Assembly: GCF_000344685.1 (NCBI RefSeq)
Contig: NW_006920410.1
Coordinates: 2,668,570 to 2,732,569, forward strand
From: Gloeophyllum trabeum ATCC 11539
Taxonomy: Eukaryota; Basidiomycota; Agaricomycetes; Gloeophyllales; Gloeophyllaceae
DNA: 64,000 bases
Direction: 5' to 3'
Both the position numbers and the translations under genes were made by a program. This document shows, piece by piece, positions 1 through 11,067 of the stretch. Every line of letters begins with the position of its first letter. Positions within the stretch are counted from its first letter, which is position 1. The notes under the pieces were generated by a model. It did not search any database, was not told the origin of the DNA, and saw only the letters and a list, made by a program, of their open reading frames with translations.

Positions 1-740
1 TGCCTCTCCGGGTCGCCCTCGGCGGAAGGAACAGACTCCGATGCCAGGTGAGTGCTCGAGTAGGATGGCAGAGGAGGTGGGGAAGCAAATGAGGTGTACG
101 GGAAATCCTCGCATGGAGTCTCTGACCGCGAAGCTGCCTTGCCAGCATGAGCAAGGCTCGGTGTCGCAGCACGTGTCCTTGACACAGTGCTTATTGAAGA
201 CAGAGCATCTGTACCTGTCGGGGTGAGCGGGCTACGCTGGGCGCTCTGCAGAATGCCGAAGTTACGTTCCTCCTGACTGGGGGACGGTGGTGAAGAGGGA
301 ATAGCTATCTCACTCAGCATCTTGCTGAGTTTCCTTGCCTTCTTGAGCAACTTGATCTTCTCTCTGGAATCGAGCTCTTTGGCGGATGATGATAATAGTG
401 GCAGCGGCGGAGCCTCCGCTAGATTGATGTCTACATGAGACGTCGAGCCGTTGAAATCCTTCACCGAGGATCGGGTGCCCATGAAAGAGATGGCGGAGGC
501 ACTGGCGGCGGCGGACGTCCCAGGCGGAGCGAAATGACGCGCTTCATATGGTCCCGGAGACAACTCCCCATCCGTCTCGACGTCCTGACCTTCTCCGACC
601 GAGCTGCCTGTATTTCCACGCCTCCGAGATGTGCTGCGCTTCTTCTTCAAAGTAGCACCTCCTGACTTGCTCGAAGCAAGCTGCAACATGAACGAGAAAC
701 GGTTCCGACTCGCATTTTTGGAATGCGAGGGGGGAGACAT
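1..740 (-). CDS. Partial serine-rich protein of unknown function
   Basis: An uninterrupted frame runs on the minus strand from an ATG at 740-738 to the left edge of the window (about 246 codons, no stop), so the C-terminus lies outside. The N-terminus is basic and low-complexity (MSPPSHSKNASRNRFSF, then a KKKRSTSRRRG patch that could be a nuclear localisation signal). Around residues 135-155 there is one helical, lysine-rich segment (REKIKLLKKARKLSKMLSE), the only part that looks structured; the rest is Ser/Pro/Thr-rich. I know similar short lysine-rich helices in many disordered basidiomycete proteins but cannot name a family. The ATG follows a leader without other obvious signals. The frame is certain; the function is unknown. 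Confidence 0.7.
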   Translation of the reverse strand, partial: MSPPSHSKNASRNRFSFMLQLASSKSGGATLKKKRSTSRRRGNTGSSVGEGQDVETDGELSPGPYEARHFAPPGTSAAASASAISFMGTRSSVKDFNGSTSHVDINLAEAPPLPLLSSSAKELDSREKIKLLKKARKLSKMLSEIAIPSSPPSPSQEERNFGILQSAQRSPLTPTGTDALSSISTVSRTRAATPSLAHAGKAASRSETPCEDFPYTSFASPPPLPSYSSTHLASESVPSAEGDPER

Positions 741-1449
741 GGGCTGGCTAAGGTTGGCCGGCGCTCTGGGTGCGTCGAGAACGAGAGCTTAAAGGGGGGG
801 AGGAGGGCTCGGGTGCTGCAGCGCCAATAGGGTCCGGTCAATGGAAAGAGATATGGAAATTCCAGCAGGCGAAGCTGCGCGCGCCACGACCGTCGATCAC
901 GGGTAAGCGAGGTCGGCGGCAAGTCGAGAAAAACGGCGGGAATGGGGGGGAAAGGCGCTGAGACGGGTCAAGGACGCGGCATGCATGCACAGGACGCTGT
1001 CTGATCACCCGCGAACGTCCTGGGAGGTCGCGAGCAGCGCATGCAGCAGACCCGGAGTGCCCTGGCAACAGCGAGTTCCATGTTCCACAGTGATGCGAAA
1101 CGTGGCTCCGGATCAGTAACAGAAGCACCCTGAGGTTCCTGTCACGTCGGTCACAGAGACCGACACCAGTGCTCCTGCCAGCGCTTCTGCCAGTACTATG
1201 TACCGCAAAACGGCGGGATGCGACCGCATGAAATAAACCTGACGCTGTTTGGTTACTTTGGTAGACCCATATGTCTAAGTAGACCACAGCCTCGTACACT
1301 GACCATCGAGTGGGTGAAACATATGCGTCATCGTCGTGATATGCTGAACGTATTATATTATTTGAGTAAAGGGAATGTACCAATGTTCGAGAAAGTAAAT
1401 GCAGGATATCAGTCCAAATGAAAGGGGATATACCAGATTACAGACGTGA
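741..1449. other. Intergenic: 5' region of the partial gene, 3' region of the 4E-T-like gene
   Basis: Both flanking genes are on the minus strand, so this stretch holds the promoter and leader of the gene at 1-740 and the 3' UTR of the gene ending at 1450. Open frames here are short and lack coding character. I see no RNA gene or repeat. Confidence 0.5.
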
Positions 1450-4400
1450 TTATTCCCGACGGGGTCCGCCCATCAGCAAGGCCATTAGGTCGTTGGCCGC
1501 GGGCGACGCACTGGGCCTAGGGAGCCCTTGTTGTTGCAAATGGGGCGGCAGCAGATGCGGTAGTGCCTGATGGGACATCGGCGCCGGCTGCTGTTGCTGC
1601 CGAAGATTGGCAAGTTGTTGGGCTTGCAAGTGCGCCCCCAGGCCTTGCTGGGGTGCGGCAGTGGGAAACCCAGGTCTGAGACCTGTCGAGTTACCTCCCA
1701 ATGTCAAATGAGGCTGATTGGGGACTCCCCGTAGGTCGAGACCATTAGAATGCGCTAGTCCTAGTGCGTTCTGGGAGGCAAGATGATTCTGCAATTGATG
1801 CTGTCCCGACTGCTGCATCCCGCGCATCTGTTGGCCGCTGAAGTTCAACCCATTGGTATTGGCAAGATTATTGAACGCCTGCGGGGAGGGATTGTTCTGC
1901 AAACCAGCCGGAATCGCCCCTGAATTCACAGCCATTGGACCACCTATGAACTGCGAGGTTTCATGGGGTGGCCGACCACCTAGGTGTGCCAGCCCGGGGG
2001 GGATACGTTGCTGCCCATGAGCTTGGAGAGGGTTTTGACTCGTGATCGGAGAAGGACCCCCACGGAATTGAGGGTGTTGAAGCGGCAGAGAAGTATTACG
2101 GACACCTTGATGCGGGAATGTCGAAGGACCTGAGCCATTGAACAAGGGCTCAAGCACGCGCTGCTGGGGTGCCCGTTGGTAGTTCACTTGTAACTGATCG
2201 TCAAGCTGATCCATGTAAATACCGCTACGCTCCCTAGATCGAGGCGGAGGTGCAGTACGGAGTCCTGGGACCATTCCGTCGGGGACGAAGTTGCGATCGT
2301 CAAGGCGATGCTCCGGAAGAGAGTCAAGCCGACTCGTTAGAAGGGTCTGCTGCTGTTGTTGGCGAAGTTGATGGTGCTGGGATGCATGTATGGACTGTAG
2401 ACCGATGTTATTCATACCACCCACGGACTGCTGCAAGTGGCTCATTGGATTCGCGTGGTTCACTCTCTGTGTCTGTGGGAGTGTTCAGCCTTGTGAGGAC
2501 GATACCAAAGTAACAACGAACATACTTGGGCAGAGTTATTCAGCATTGCAAAGATATCATCCATCGCCCGGCTCTCAGGATTACCTGCGAGCATGGAGTT
2601 TTGGTCCTGCCTTTGCATTGCATAGTCCATGCCCAGACCCCCACCGGGTGCGGCGACTTTATTCACACCAGGAATTTGGGGCTCGCGCAATTTCGAATCG
2701 AAGAATTTTGCGAATCTGCTTCCTTTCGCTGCGGCGTGGTTCAATCCGGCCGCAGCGTGAATACCTTGTAGCTGCTCGAAGCTGGTCCCCGCATTCCCTA
2801 ATCCGTGACCAAGCTGAGTGAGGGGTGTTGTCCGGCCACCACCCGACTCAGCGTAAGTGCTTGCCATCTCCGTCGGCGCGTACTGGGAACGCTCCGCCGC
2901 GACCGACATCCTCCGCGAAGACTCAACAGGTTGAGCAAATGCCCCGCTGACACGGGTTTGGTCGCTTGGCGCAAATTGTCGTGACACATCGTCGAAGGGA
3001 GAAAATTGTGGTTGTGATTGAAGGTGTTCTGCACGAGACGCTCCACGATGGAAGTTTATTTCCGCGTCGGGACCTAAATGCGGAGTTTCCAAGGAAGGGC
3101 CAGCCAGATCTCCCCGTGGTAACAGACCCGAAGCCGACATGACAGATCCATGGGAAGGGGATGAGCCTGGTGCAACCTGGGAGGCGGCATGAGACTGTAG
3201 TGGCTGCGACTGTGCACCAGTGATGGTGTTACGAGAGCCAAAGGCAAGTAGGCGCGAACCTGCAGGTGGATTGAACTGAGCAGGAGCGGATTCGAACGCC
3301 GCGGTATCCGCAGGGCCTTTCTCCGCGGAAACAGCTCCGTTATAAGGTACTTCAGAGGATCCCCGTGATTTAACGATGCGAGACGTAGCTGATTCGCTGG
3401 AACCAGATGCGATGATGGATAGAAGTGACCTAGGACCGTCCGATGGAGTGGCAGGGGAGTTATCTGTCCGAGTGGACGTCGCTGTTGAAAACGACTGCTC
3501 ACTGAAGGGACCAGAGCTTTCCTTTCCTCCCGTCTGAGAGGCAGATAATACCTGCGACGTAGGAAGAGTGGCACCATTAACAGGTGTCGTCGCCTTTGGA
3601 CCGATGAAAGGACCTGGTTCTGCAGCACTCCCAGGGACGGGTGAATCACCTGCCTTCCGCTTTTCCTCTTCTTTTTTAATAAGTAGCTTGAAGAGTTGTA
3701 TCTCGTCCAGCTGCGCATCAGGGGCCCCTGCAGCCGAGGCACCAGGCTCCCTTCCCACCCATTCTGCGTTTGACAGATCGGCGTCACCACCCCTCTCCCT
3801 ACGTTCCTTCTCCCTCTGCTCCTTCTTCCAAGCTTGGATGCTATCCAGTTCACCGTCCGCAGGCTTGCTGCCAAGGATGCCGCCTGAAGAAGTCGTAGGT
3901 ACGTACGTCTCCATCCATGCTGGCTCCTTCTCCTTCTCCCGCTCCTTGTCTCTATCTCGTCTATCATCCCTATCCCGAGTTTCCTCCCCTCTCCGCTCAC
4001 GGCCCGAGCTTCTCTTGGAACGACCCTCTTTGTCATCTGCGGGGACCCACCGATCTCCCCGGAGACGGTCGTAGCTGCGATCGTCCCACTCATCGCGACC
4101 ACGATCCCTATCCCGGTCCTTATCGCGGTCCCGCCTGTTGGCCATCCTTTCATCGCGTTTGCCGTCGTCCCTCCAACGCCTGGGATCATCTTCGAGGTCC
4201 TTGTCAGCTTCCCGATCTCTTCTTGCGCCATTGCGTTCAGTTCTGCGATCCCTATCTCTGTCATCTCGATCCCTCTCTCCGCGCACGGCTGAAGTATCTC
4301 GCCTGGATCTTGATGAATCGCGGACTCGGGACCTTGGTCTTTCTCGGTCATCGCGATCCCGTCTCGAGACATCGGAACCTGACAACATTTCGAGGCAGAC

Positions 4401-5457
4401 ACAGTGAGAAAAACATGGAATTAGAGCATATAGGACCAGCTGACACTTACGATCCTCCTTCACCCCGCGGAGAGGCTCAGCGCCTGATACGACAATTCAG
4501 TAAATTCCTGGCATGCACCACAGGGACGTACCTCTGCGCCAATCGTCGCTAGTCTCACCAACCCGCCTTCGAGTACCTTCCCTGCCATCAGACCGACGGG
4601 TGGTACCATTGGAGACTTGAACTGTTGCAGCCGCACGTGTCGAAGTTCCTGGAGACAAATGAGGCGCAGAGTCTCTCTCCCTGTTACGCACGAGGGTGGA
4701 ATTAGACGGCTGCGCAAGGCGGTCGCGATCGAACTTGTCCGAGAGCTGCGTCAATTCGTTAGTTGTTGCTTTCAGTTGCACGAACTGAATACGAACGTTG
4801 CGTATCCCTTCTTTATCACGCTCTTTGTCTGTGTCGCGATCCCGGTCGCGATCTCCTGTACGCAGAGACTGATGCTTGAAGTTACCCATTTGAGAAGGCT
4901 GAGATAAAGTGGACCGAAACTGAGGCCGGGCAGGAGCATCTTCTCATATTTTATTGAGACTGAAGCTTACGCGTATTTTCAAGACACCACTTACCGGTAT
5001 CTTCTGGATCCCGACGAAAGCTACACATGAACTCTGTGAGAAACGTATTGCTATGGTCAGGAAGGAAAGGAAGGGTTCCTACCGTCTGTCTCGACCAGTA
5101 CCGGAGGTCGAGGAAGCATCGGGAACGTTGGCCAGAGTCTGCAGATTGGGATCCCTTGTGGAGAATTAGTCACGTACAGCTGAATGTTTCCGACACTCAC
5201 CCAAACCAGTCCTTCAAAGCAGGCATCCCGTCAGGTGTTTGTACTAAGGGGGATCTGTACAAGAAGAGCATCTGAGGTCGCGTATAGACGACGACCGGTC
5301 GCAAAGGCGGCGCATATTCTTCTGCCTGCTGGTCGGTTGCTGGCTCGGGGCTATTGCCTTCTTCCGTTAAAGAGACATTGGCAACACCGTCGGCCAGGTC
5401 ATTCATAGGTTCGTCCGACGCTTGAGGAACTGTGGAGAGTACATCCACGTCTGTCAT
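1450..5457 (-). CDS. eIF4E-transporter (4E-T)-like RD/Q-rich protein
   Basis: Eight exons can be joined in phase on the minus strand: 5457-5201, 5154-5083, 5020-4995, 4939-4797, 4745-4532, 4483-4451, 4378-2526 and 2472-1450, giving 1206 residues. Residues about 55-62 read YTRPQMLF, close to the eIF4E-binding motif YxxxxLphi (YTKEELL in animal 4E-T), with Met in place of the Leu. Then come a KHQSLRTG segment, NLSDKFDRDRLA, a long RD/RE-rich stretch, EPAWMETYVP followed by DSIQAWKKEQREKERR (comparable in position to the EPEWF element of 4E-T), and a Q/N/P-rich tail ending LMALLMGGPRRE. By analogy it should bind eIF4E and act in translational repression or P-bodies. That role is inference; the order of motifs supports it. 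It is divergent from LYRM2, 248 bp away. Confidence 0.75.
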
Positions 5458-5705
5458 AGTCAATGAGGAGGTATAAGTTGTTGGTATGCTGCAGTATAGA
5501 GCTGAAGAAGACGGTCGTGCCAGCAGAGTGTGGCACCAGGGCACTAGGGTCACCGGTCACGAATGAAGTGGCTCAGCGACTTCGAATTCCTGTCCGCTTC
5601 ACGCGACTGACGCCTTTTTCCGACCGAGTCCGCGCCACTGCCAGCCTCAGTCCAGTCTCGGAAAGTACTCTACCGCTGACCCGTTCAATACGTTGTGGAT
5701 GCTCG
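5458..5705. promoter_or_regulatory. Shared divergent promoter, 4E-T-like gene / LYRM2
   Basis: Only 248 bp separate the ATG of the minus-strand 4E-T-like gene (5457) from the ATG of LYRM2 (5706), so both promoters must lie here or overlap neighbouring leaders. I see no clear TATA box. An open frame covers part of it on the plus strand but is not needed by the LYRM2 model. Confidence 0.5.
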
Positions 5706-6076
5706 ATGGCAATCATCATGGGGGGCCTTACCTTGAAACACTTCATCCTGAAACACAGGGTGCTGAACCTATACCGACAAGCTATTCGTTCTGTTAGGTG
5801 TATGTTAACTACGGAAGTCTACCCTCGGATACAACTCAACGTCAGATAGCTATCCCAGATCCTCAAGCCAGGAAAGAAACTGTCGCCTGGATTCGCGCCG
5901 AGTTCGAAAGAAACAAGCACCTAACGGACGTCGTGAGTATCAAGGAGTTTTTCTTTAGGTTTCTGCTTGACAAGGCACACATATTACAGCCCACCATAGA
6001 AGACAGGCTAGCATCCGGTCGTCGGGATCTCAGACGTATCCTGCCTACTATGCACTTGTCGAACTCTCGATCATAG
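5706..6076 (+). CDS. LYRM2: LYR-motif protein LYRM2 (mitochondrial)
   Basis: Three exons of 87 nt each (5706-5792, 5846-5932, 5990-6076) join in phase to an 86-residue protein, the normal size for the family. The LYR signature is plain: LTLKHFILKHRVLNLYRQAIRS, then PDPQARKETVAWIRAEFERNKHLTD and a C-terminal IEDRLASGRRDLRRIL. LYR proteins of the Complex1_LYR family bind acyl carrier protein and help assemble mitochondrial complexes; LYRM2 is linked to complex I. The first intron needs a GTTAGG donor; the obvious GTGTAT donor five bases on would put a stop in the second exon. An ATG at 5718 is an alternative start. Confidence 0.85.
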
Positions 6077-6688
6077 TGTTCGTCTGCTGTACGTTCATGC
6101 ATTGGGACTTCGGCACGACCCAGCGAGCCCTGCGTCTCGATATTTCGTTCTGATAAGGTCATCTTTGGCTCCTGCTGTGTATTTTATCTCCTTCATATGC
6201 TAGCATCTTTGCAACTGACGGATTGCACCAGCATCGCAGCTGGGTGGCTGAGACGTGATGCTCTGCATGAGAAAAAGTCTGCTGACCGTGCTTCATTTTC
6301 TAGGACCTTACCGGGAAATGCGACCGCAACGATCATGGGCGCCTACTCACGAGTCTGGCTACTTCTGGAAACGTCGTCTGTTAGTCTGATAACCTGGGCG
6401 TCCGCACTATACTTAGGTCCTGACTATCCTTTCGTTACGCCGGTCAGGCGTTCTATGCTATCTTGGATGCTCTGGGGCGTGTTGTGACGCACCTTATGCA
6501 ATTCTATTGGCGGGAGCTCGTCACAAGCTTCAGTTAGGACTTCCCGCACGTGCCCGCCGCCCTGGTCTGCGGTGGGTCTCACCCCATCTTTGGTGTGTAT
6601 CAATATCCTCACTGTGCTCGAGCAACCGCATCGTGCGTACATCCAGTGACTTTGCCCAGACTGATGTTCTAACCTTCAGTAGTACACA

Positions 6689-9600
6689 ATGGAGATACAC
6701 ATGAAGATAATCAGTTTCAGTGCTACGAAGAATCAGATCTATCAAGAGATAGCTCGTGTTCTTCATAGCCCTGATTACCAGTAGCACTCTGACTTGCTGC
6801 TAAACTTCCACATCACGTTGTTCCCCGACCGTCGTGGATATGGACGTCGCCATGGCGGGATGGGCTTGCTCACGCTACCAACCGTCGACCTCGGGAACCA
6901 ATTCTTGACGGAATACTCTGGCTGCAGCGCAACAACGACTGTCTCTGTCTGCGATCGCAGAATCGTTTTCGACAACAGTCGACATGCGGCTCGCCGCCAG
7001 ACGTACAAAGCATCCGTAACGCTCCTTACGTGACTCCGGAATACGAGAAGCGTTCAAGGCACGAATAGCATTCTCAGGTAGTGTCGAACAAGGAATTGCA
7101 ATTTGGATGGGAATGCAGGGATTCTGTGATTTCCGTCGAGTGGGAGAAGTCCTGCGAGGGTAAGTGCTTTCAAGTTCTACACTTCGGTTTGGACCGAAGG
7201 GCGACCCGGGCCAAGCTACTGGAACCATTGCGAACCGTTACCGTCGCCATGCGCTTTTCGACTATCCAATGGACGGGAACAGGAGCAACAGATGATCCAG
7301 CCCTGTTCTTCTCCCTAAACACCACACCTGTCTTCGAGTCGGAGCTACCACCGTCGGCCCAGCAGCAGGTGCTAGCTTCCCAGGGTCCCCGTTTTAGCGG
7401 GACCGTCTACGATGTCGCCCTTAGGGAACGTTCGAGCCACCTCGATGAAGATTGTTCCTACGTCGTACCCTTCGTATCTCTAGTCCTGCGCCTGGTCTGC
7501 AGTTCCGCCCTTGATATGTCGGCATTTCGAGAGTTATCCAAGGCAGCTCGCGTTCCTTGGCCCAACGATCTCCAATATCCTGTCGTACTACGGGAACTTT
7601 TTTCGTCCGAAATCCTGAGAGGGTATGAGCGTTGGACGGTCTCTACCTTGGAAAGTTGCTTTCCAGGTAGAAACTTTGCTAGATGGACTATTCCTCGACC
7701 CAAGGGAGATTTTTGATCTTCAAGCAGACATTGAGAGGATTATCCGTCAGCACGATGCGGAGCATGCCGCCGGCTCCTACGTTCCCTCTGCCACTCAGAC
7801 GAAAGGACTATTCTCGCTTACGCAAAAGACCCGCAATGCACAAGAAACTGTGTCACAGTGCTTGCAGCGATGACAAATTTGTTCGCGTCAGATTCGTGGA
7901 CGAAAGTGATCTGCAATTCCGGTGAGATTGTGAAGTCGACGGTCGGACCTTCATTCAGCGGAGAGTTGGGCGCGTCATGCATGATGGACTTGCAATTGCT
8001 GGATGGACCATAAAGTCTCGCTTACTCGCTGTCGGCCCTTGAAGAACACTCCGTCTGGTTTATGTTGCCCGTTTGGCAGTATCAATCCAGAGGTTATCAT
8101 TAAGCGGATTGGCATCTTCGATGTCCTTTTGATGCGTCGTCCTTCTCGCCACGGAGCACGCATATCTCAGGCTTTCACTGCAACGGATGCGTCGATCACA
8201 GTTGAGGCGGAGGAAGTGATACTTGATTACCCGGACATCGCAAGAAATGGGTACTGCTTCACTACCTTTACAGACGGGACGATATCCCAGAAAATCTGTC
8301 AAGATATTTTTGATGCACTTTCCCGCCGGCGGCATCGTCACCGATGCGGCTTGGATGGGAAGGAACCTCCCTCTGCATACCGAATCAGATTGGTGGGCTT
8401 TGATCCAAGACTCCGGGGCCGTGTCCTGTACTTACAGCCCTCCATGGTGAAATTTGACGTGATTCGGCTGCTTGGAATTGAAATTGAATACATGGGAAGT
8501 TCTTCCTTAATCGTCCTCTCGTAATGATATTGGAGGGTTTAGGGGTCCACTACAAAGTCTTCCAAAGCACACAAGCTACGGCCGTGCGGGAGGCCCAGTG
8601 TTCTGCGGGGTCGTTGGAAACAGCGGCCAAACGCCTTGAGTCGCATGGTCCGGGCGGCTCATTCCCGCTCACGTCCGCAATGCTGCACCGCCCAGAAGCG
8701 CATTTTATCAGCAGCTTATGGACTTCGCAATCAATCATGTCCTTCGAGAATTAAAGCATCGCGCGCATCCCTGTGGATAGGCCAGGTAGCTGGACCTTGG
8801 GGGTTGTAGTCAATATCCAGGGCTACCTGAACGCAGGAGAAGTGTTCGCCTGTGTCCGTGTCCCTGGTCGAGAGACGGAGCATCTGGAGGGACGAATGTT
8901 GGCCTCGTGGTCGCCCAGCATAAATCCCGGCGACGTGCAGGTTGCTCGTGCAATTGGCACCCTCCCTTTGACTCGCTCTTTGCCAAAGAATGTCTTCCGA
9001 ATACCCTAGTGTTTTCGACTAGAGGTAAGGTCGTTCCTTCGCTCGCATGCGATCGCTGACTCAAAGGCCCACGCCCTTTGGCTTCCTGCCTGGGCGGTGG
9101 TGATTCTGACGGCGACGAGTACAATATTACCACTTGGAGCGACCTCATACCTCCAGGACCAGCTTCACCGGGTAATTATGACGCTGCACCAAAGAAGCTA
9201 CTGGATCTTCCTTCCACGCTGGACGACGTCGCAGACTTCGTCTCTTAGATTATATCGACAGTGATGTGCGTCCTTCCGATGTCCACTTGCTGATTGTACT
9301 TGTGCAGGTGTTGGGTATAATTCCTATAAATTGGCTTTTCACCGCTGACCAGGGCCAGCGAGAAATATTCGACGATGATTGCCTTCGCCTGACGAGATTA
9401 CACAGCGATGCTGTCTATTACCCCAAAAGTGGACAACCCGTTCCACTGGACACGGTCCCTCAACTCAAATTCCGCGAAAAGCCCGACTGAAATGCGCCAG
9501 AGATAATCGGTACTGACACGGGTGACTTTTCTTACGGGAGTCAACGAGCTATCGGCAAACTGTCCCGAGCGATTATGCTTCCTACTCCCCGGTCTGCGAG

Positions 9601-10095
9601 CAAGCGACAAGCGCAAAATGATCTCGAGACTCTCTGGGCACCGCTCAGCGCAGCGGATGAAGCGGACGAGGAGTTGAATCTCACAAACGTTTTGCAGGAT
9701 CATGTTGCAACATACATTCCATTGAAAGTGGATCATTCCGCAGATACGCATTCGAGTTGCGTAACATCTGCGATGCGAATACGTTATCGCAATCTAGAAC
9801 CGCAACACTCACAGAAGAAGAGGCTATCGTAGGAACCATCATAGTAAACATCTCGCAACCACAAAGACGAAAGGACCTGATGTCAAGGGTGAGAGAGCAA
9901 TCCTCTTTCCTAGTATCCGATATCAGGGAGGAAGTTGCCGGTCAAAGCATTCCCTTGAGGAATGACTGGAACCCGGGTGGACGGCCTGGAAAGTGTCATC
10001 CCTCAAAGAGTCGCTCGGAAGCAAAAAAATTAGGGTGGATAACGCTGAGTTCAATCTTCAAGACCAGGAGGGCCCTAGACAACAGGGACAGCTAG
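6689..10095 (+). pseudogene. Broken RNA-dependent RNA polymerase (QDE-1/RdRP family)
   Basis: Homology to fungal RdRPs runs over 3.4 kb but in changing frames. The start MEIHMKIISFSATKNQ at 6689 meets an in-frame TAG at 6782-6784 inside a conserved stretch. The same frame continues as LLNFHITLFPDRRGYG. Further blocks are FGWECRDSVISVEWEK (about 7100), LPWKVAFQVETLL (about 7640), QAFTATDASITVEAEE (about 8160) and YLNAGEVFACVRVPGRE (about 8825). The catalytic DxDGD loop survives as DSDGD at 9102-9116. TADQGQREIFDDD (about 9340) and LTEEEAIVGTII (about 9810) follow. Other lesions: TAG 7066-7068, TGA 7923-7925 where FRWD is expected, a shift near 7620-7640, a shift at about 9240-9250, TGA 9488-9490 in place of a Trp codon, and another shift near 9770. 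Introns cannot remove stops inside conserved words. The intact enzyme makes dsRNA from aberrant RNA in quelling/RNAi. Confidence 0.88.
9102..9116 (+). other. RdRP catalytic loop DxDGD, retained in the pseudogene
   Basis: GAT TCT GAC GGC GAC codes DSDGD within SCLGGGDSDGDEYN. The three metal-binding aspartates of cellular RdRPs (DxDGD) are kept, although the gene around them is broken. The variable second residue is Ser here, where Leu, Tyr or Phe is more common. Confidence 0.8.
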
Positions 10096-10263
10096 GGGTG
10101 CAGGGCGACTTCGTAGTGTGACTCAATCTGCACGATGCTGTAAGACCTTATAGATATCGTACAAATTTCCCCTTCTCGCTGGAGCACACGCTGGCTACCG
10201 TGACCTCCACGATAATACTTACACGCGGAAGGCCGTGTTATTGGGACACAAATACAACAGGAC

Positions 10264-10885
10264 CTATGCTTGATTACGTAGAACTGTCATACGTCAAAGT
10301 TAGCAAGTCCAAGGCCCCTATCATAGTAGCGAGAGAATTCTCACTCAGTATTACGGAGTCACCTCTAAAACGAAGGGTAAACACACATTAGAACCGGCCA
10401 CAGGGAAACAAGGATGCGAATCTAACCTTAAGAACATCTTGCTGATGAAGCGATCCTTATTTACAGGCTTTTTGTTCTTGCCTTTGGGCACTTCCGTCCA
10501 CATCTGGAGCGCTGTCAGAGGAGGAGAATTGTGCAAGCACGTGCGACCCACCTCCTTCACGTTTTCTAGCACCTGATGTTCAAGAGGAAACATCGTCGTG
10601 ATCCCGTACCAAACAGCGACAGGATTAGTACTCACCATATTACTATGTCTATCGAATGCCTTCACTCTAGCCAAAAGCTTTTTATTGTTCCGTAACGAAA
10701 TGAGAACCTGAGTGTGGTTCCTGACGGCTTGCTGTAGGACGGAGAGAGGACCTTGACTGATCTCATGTTCCTCGAGTTGCCGAAGCTGGGCCTCATCCAG
10801 TTCAGACTTTGGGACGTGTACGTATTGACTTCCAACGCAATGAGCAACCACAAAGACCAGCATGCATTGCTGGAACGTACCTCAT
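10264..10885 (-). CDS. SMD2: Small nuclear ribonucleoprotein Sm D2
   Basis: Minus-strand gene with many short exons. The first exon is only ATGAG (10885-10881). Joined in phase, the protein reads [17 protein letters not shown], then [20 protein letters not shown] (Sm1 motif), [56 protein letters not shown] (Sm2 motif) and the end ILILRNQA. This is the classic D2 layout with the basic insertion between Sm1 and Sm2, about 115-120 residues. D2 forms the heptameric Sm ring with B, D1, D3, E, F and G on spliceosomal snRNAs in the nucleus. The last coding exon is very short: GTGAGA to GACAG removes an intron, then the stop TAG at 10266-10264. It converges on the RdRP pseudogene. Confidence 0.93.
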
Positions 10886-11067
10886 GTTTGCACAAAGTGG
10901 TCAAGAGCTCGCATGCCGCCGAGTGGACGCACTCGTATTGGTTGTTTGGTCAAGCCAAACACCGCGCCGAAAAGTTTGGCGCGCGTGATCGGCTGCTAAT
11001 GCGATCCCTAGGCCTCTTCCTTGCCTCGATCTGCTTTCCTCGTTCTAACCCGGACCCGCTGCACACT

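Noticed and set aside
3074..4402. 442-codon alternative minus-strand frame inside the 4E-T-like gene
   Set aside because: Shadow frame of RD-repeat and Ser/Pro-rich coding sequence.
5793..5845. Apparent stop in LYRM2 after the first exon
   Set aside because: Disappears if the donor is GTTAGG five bases before GTGTAT; all three exons are then 87 nt and in phase.
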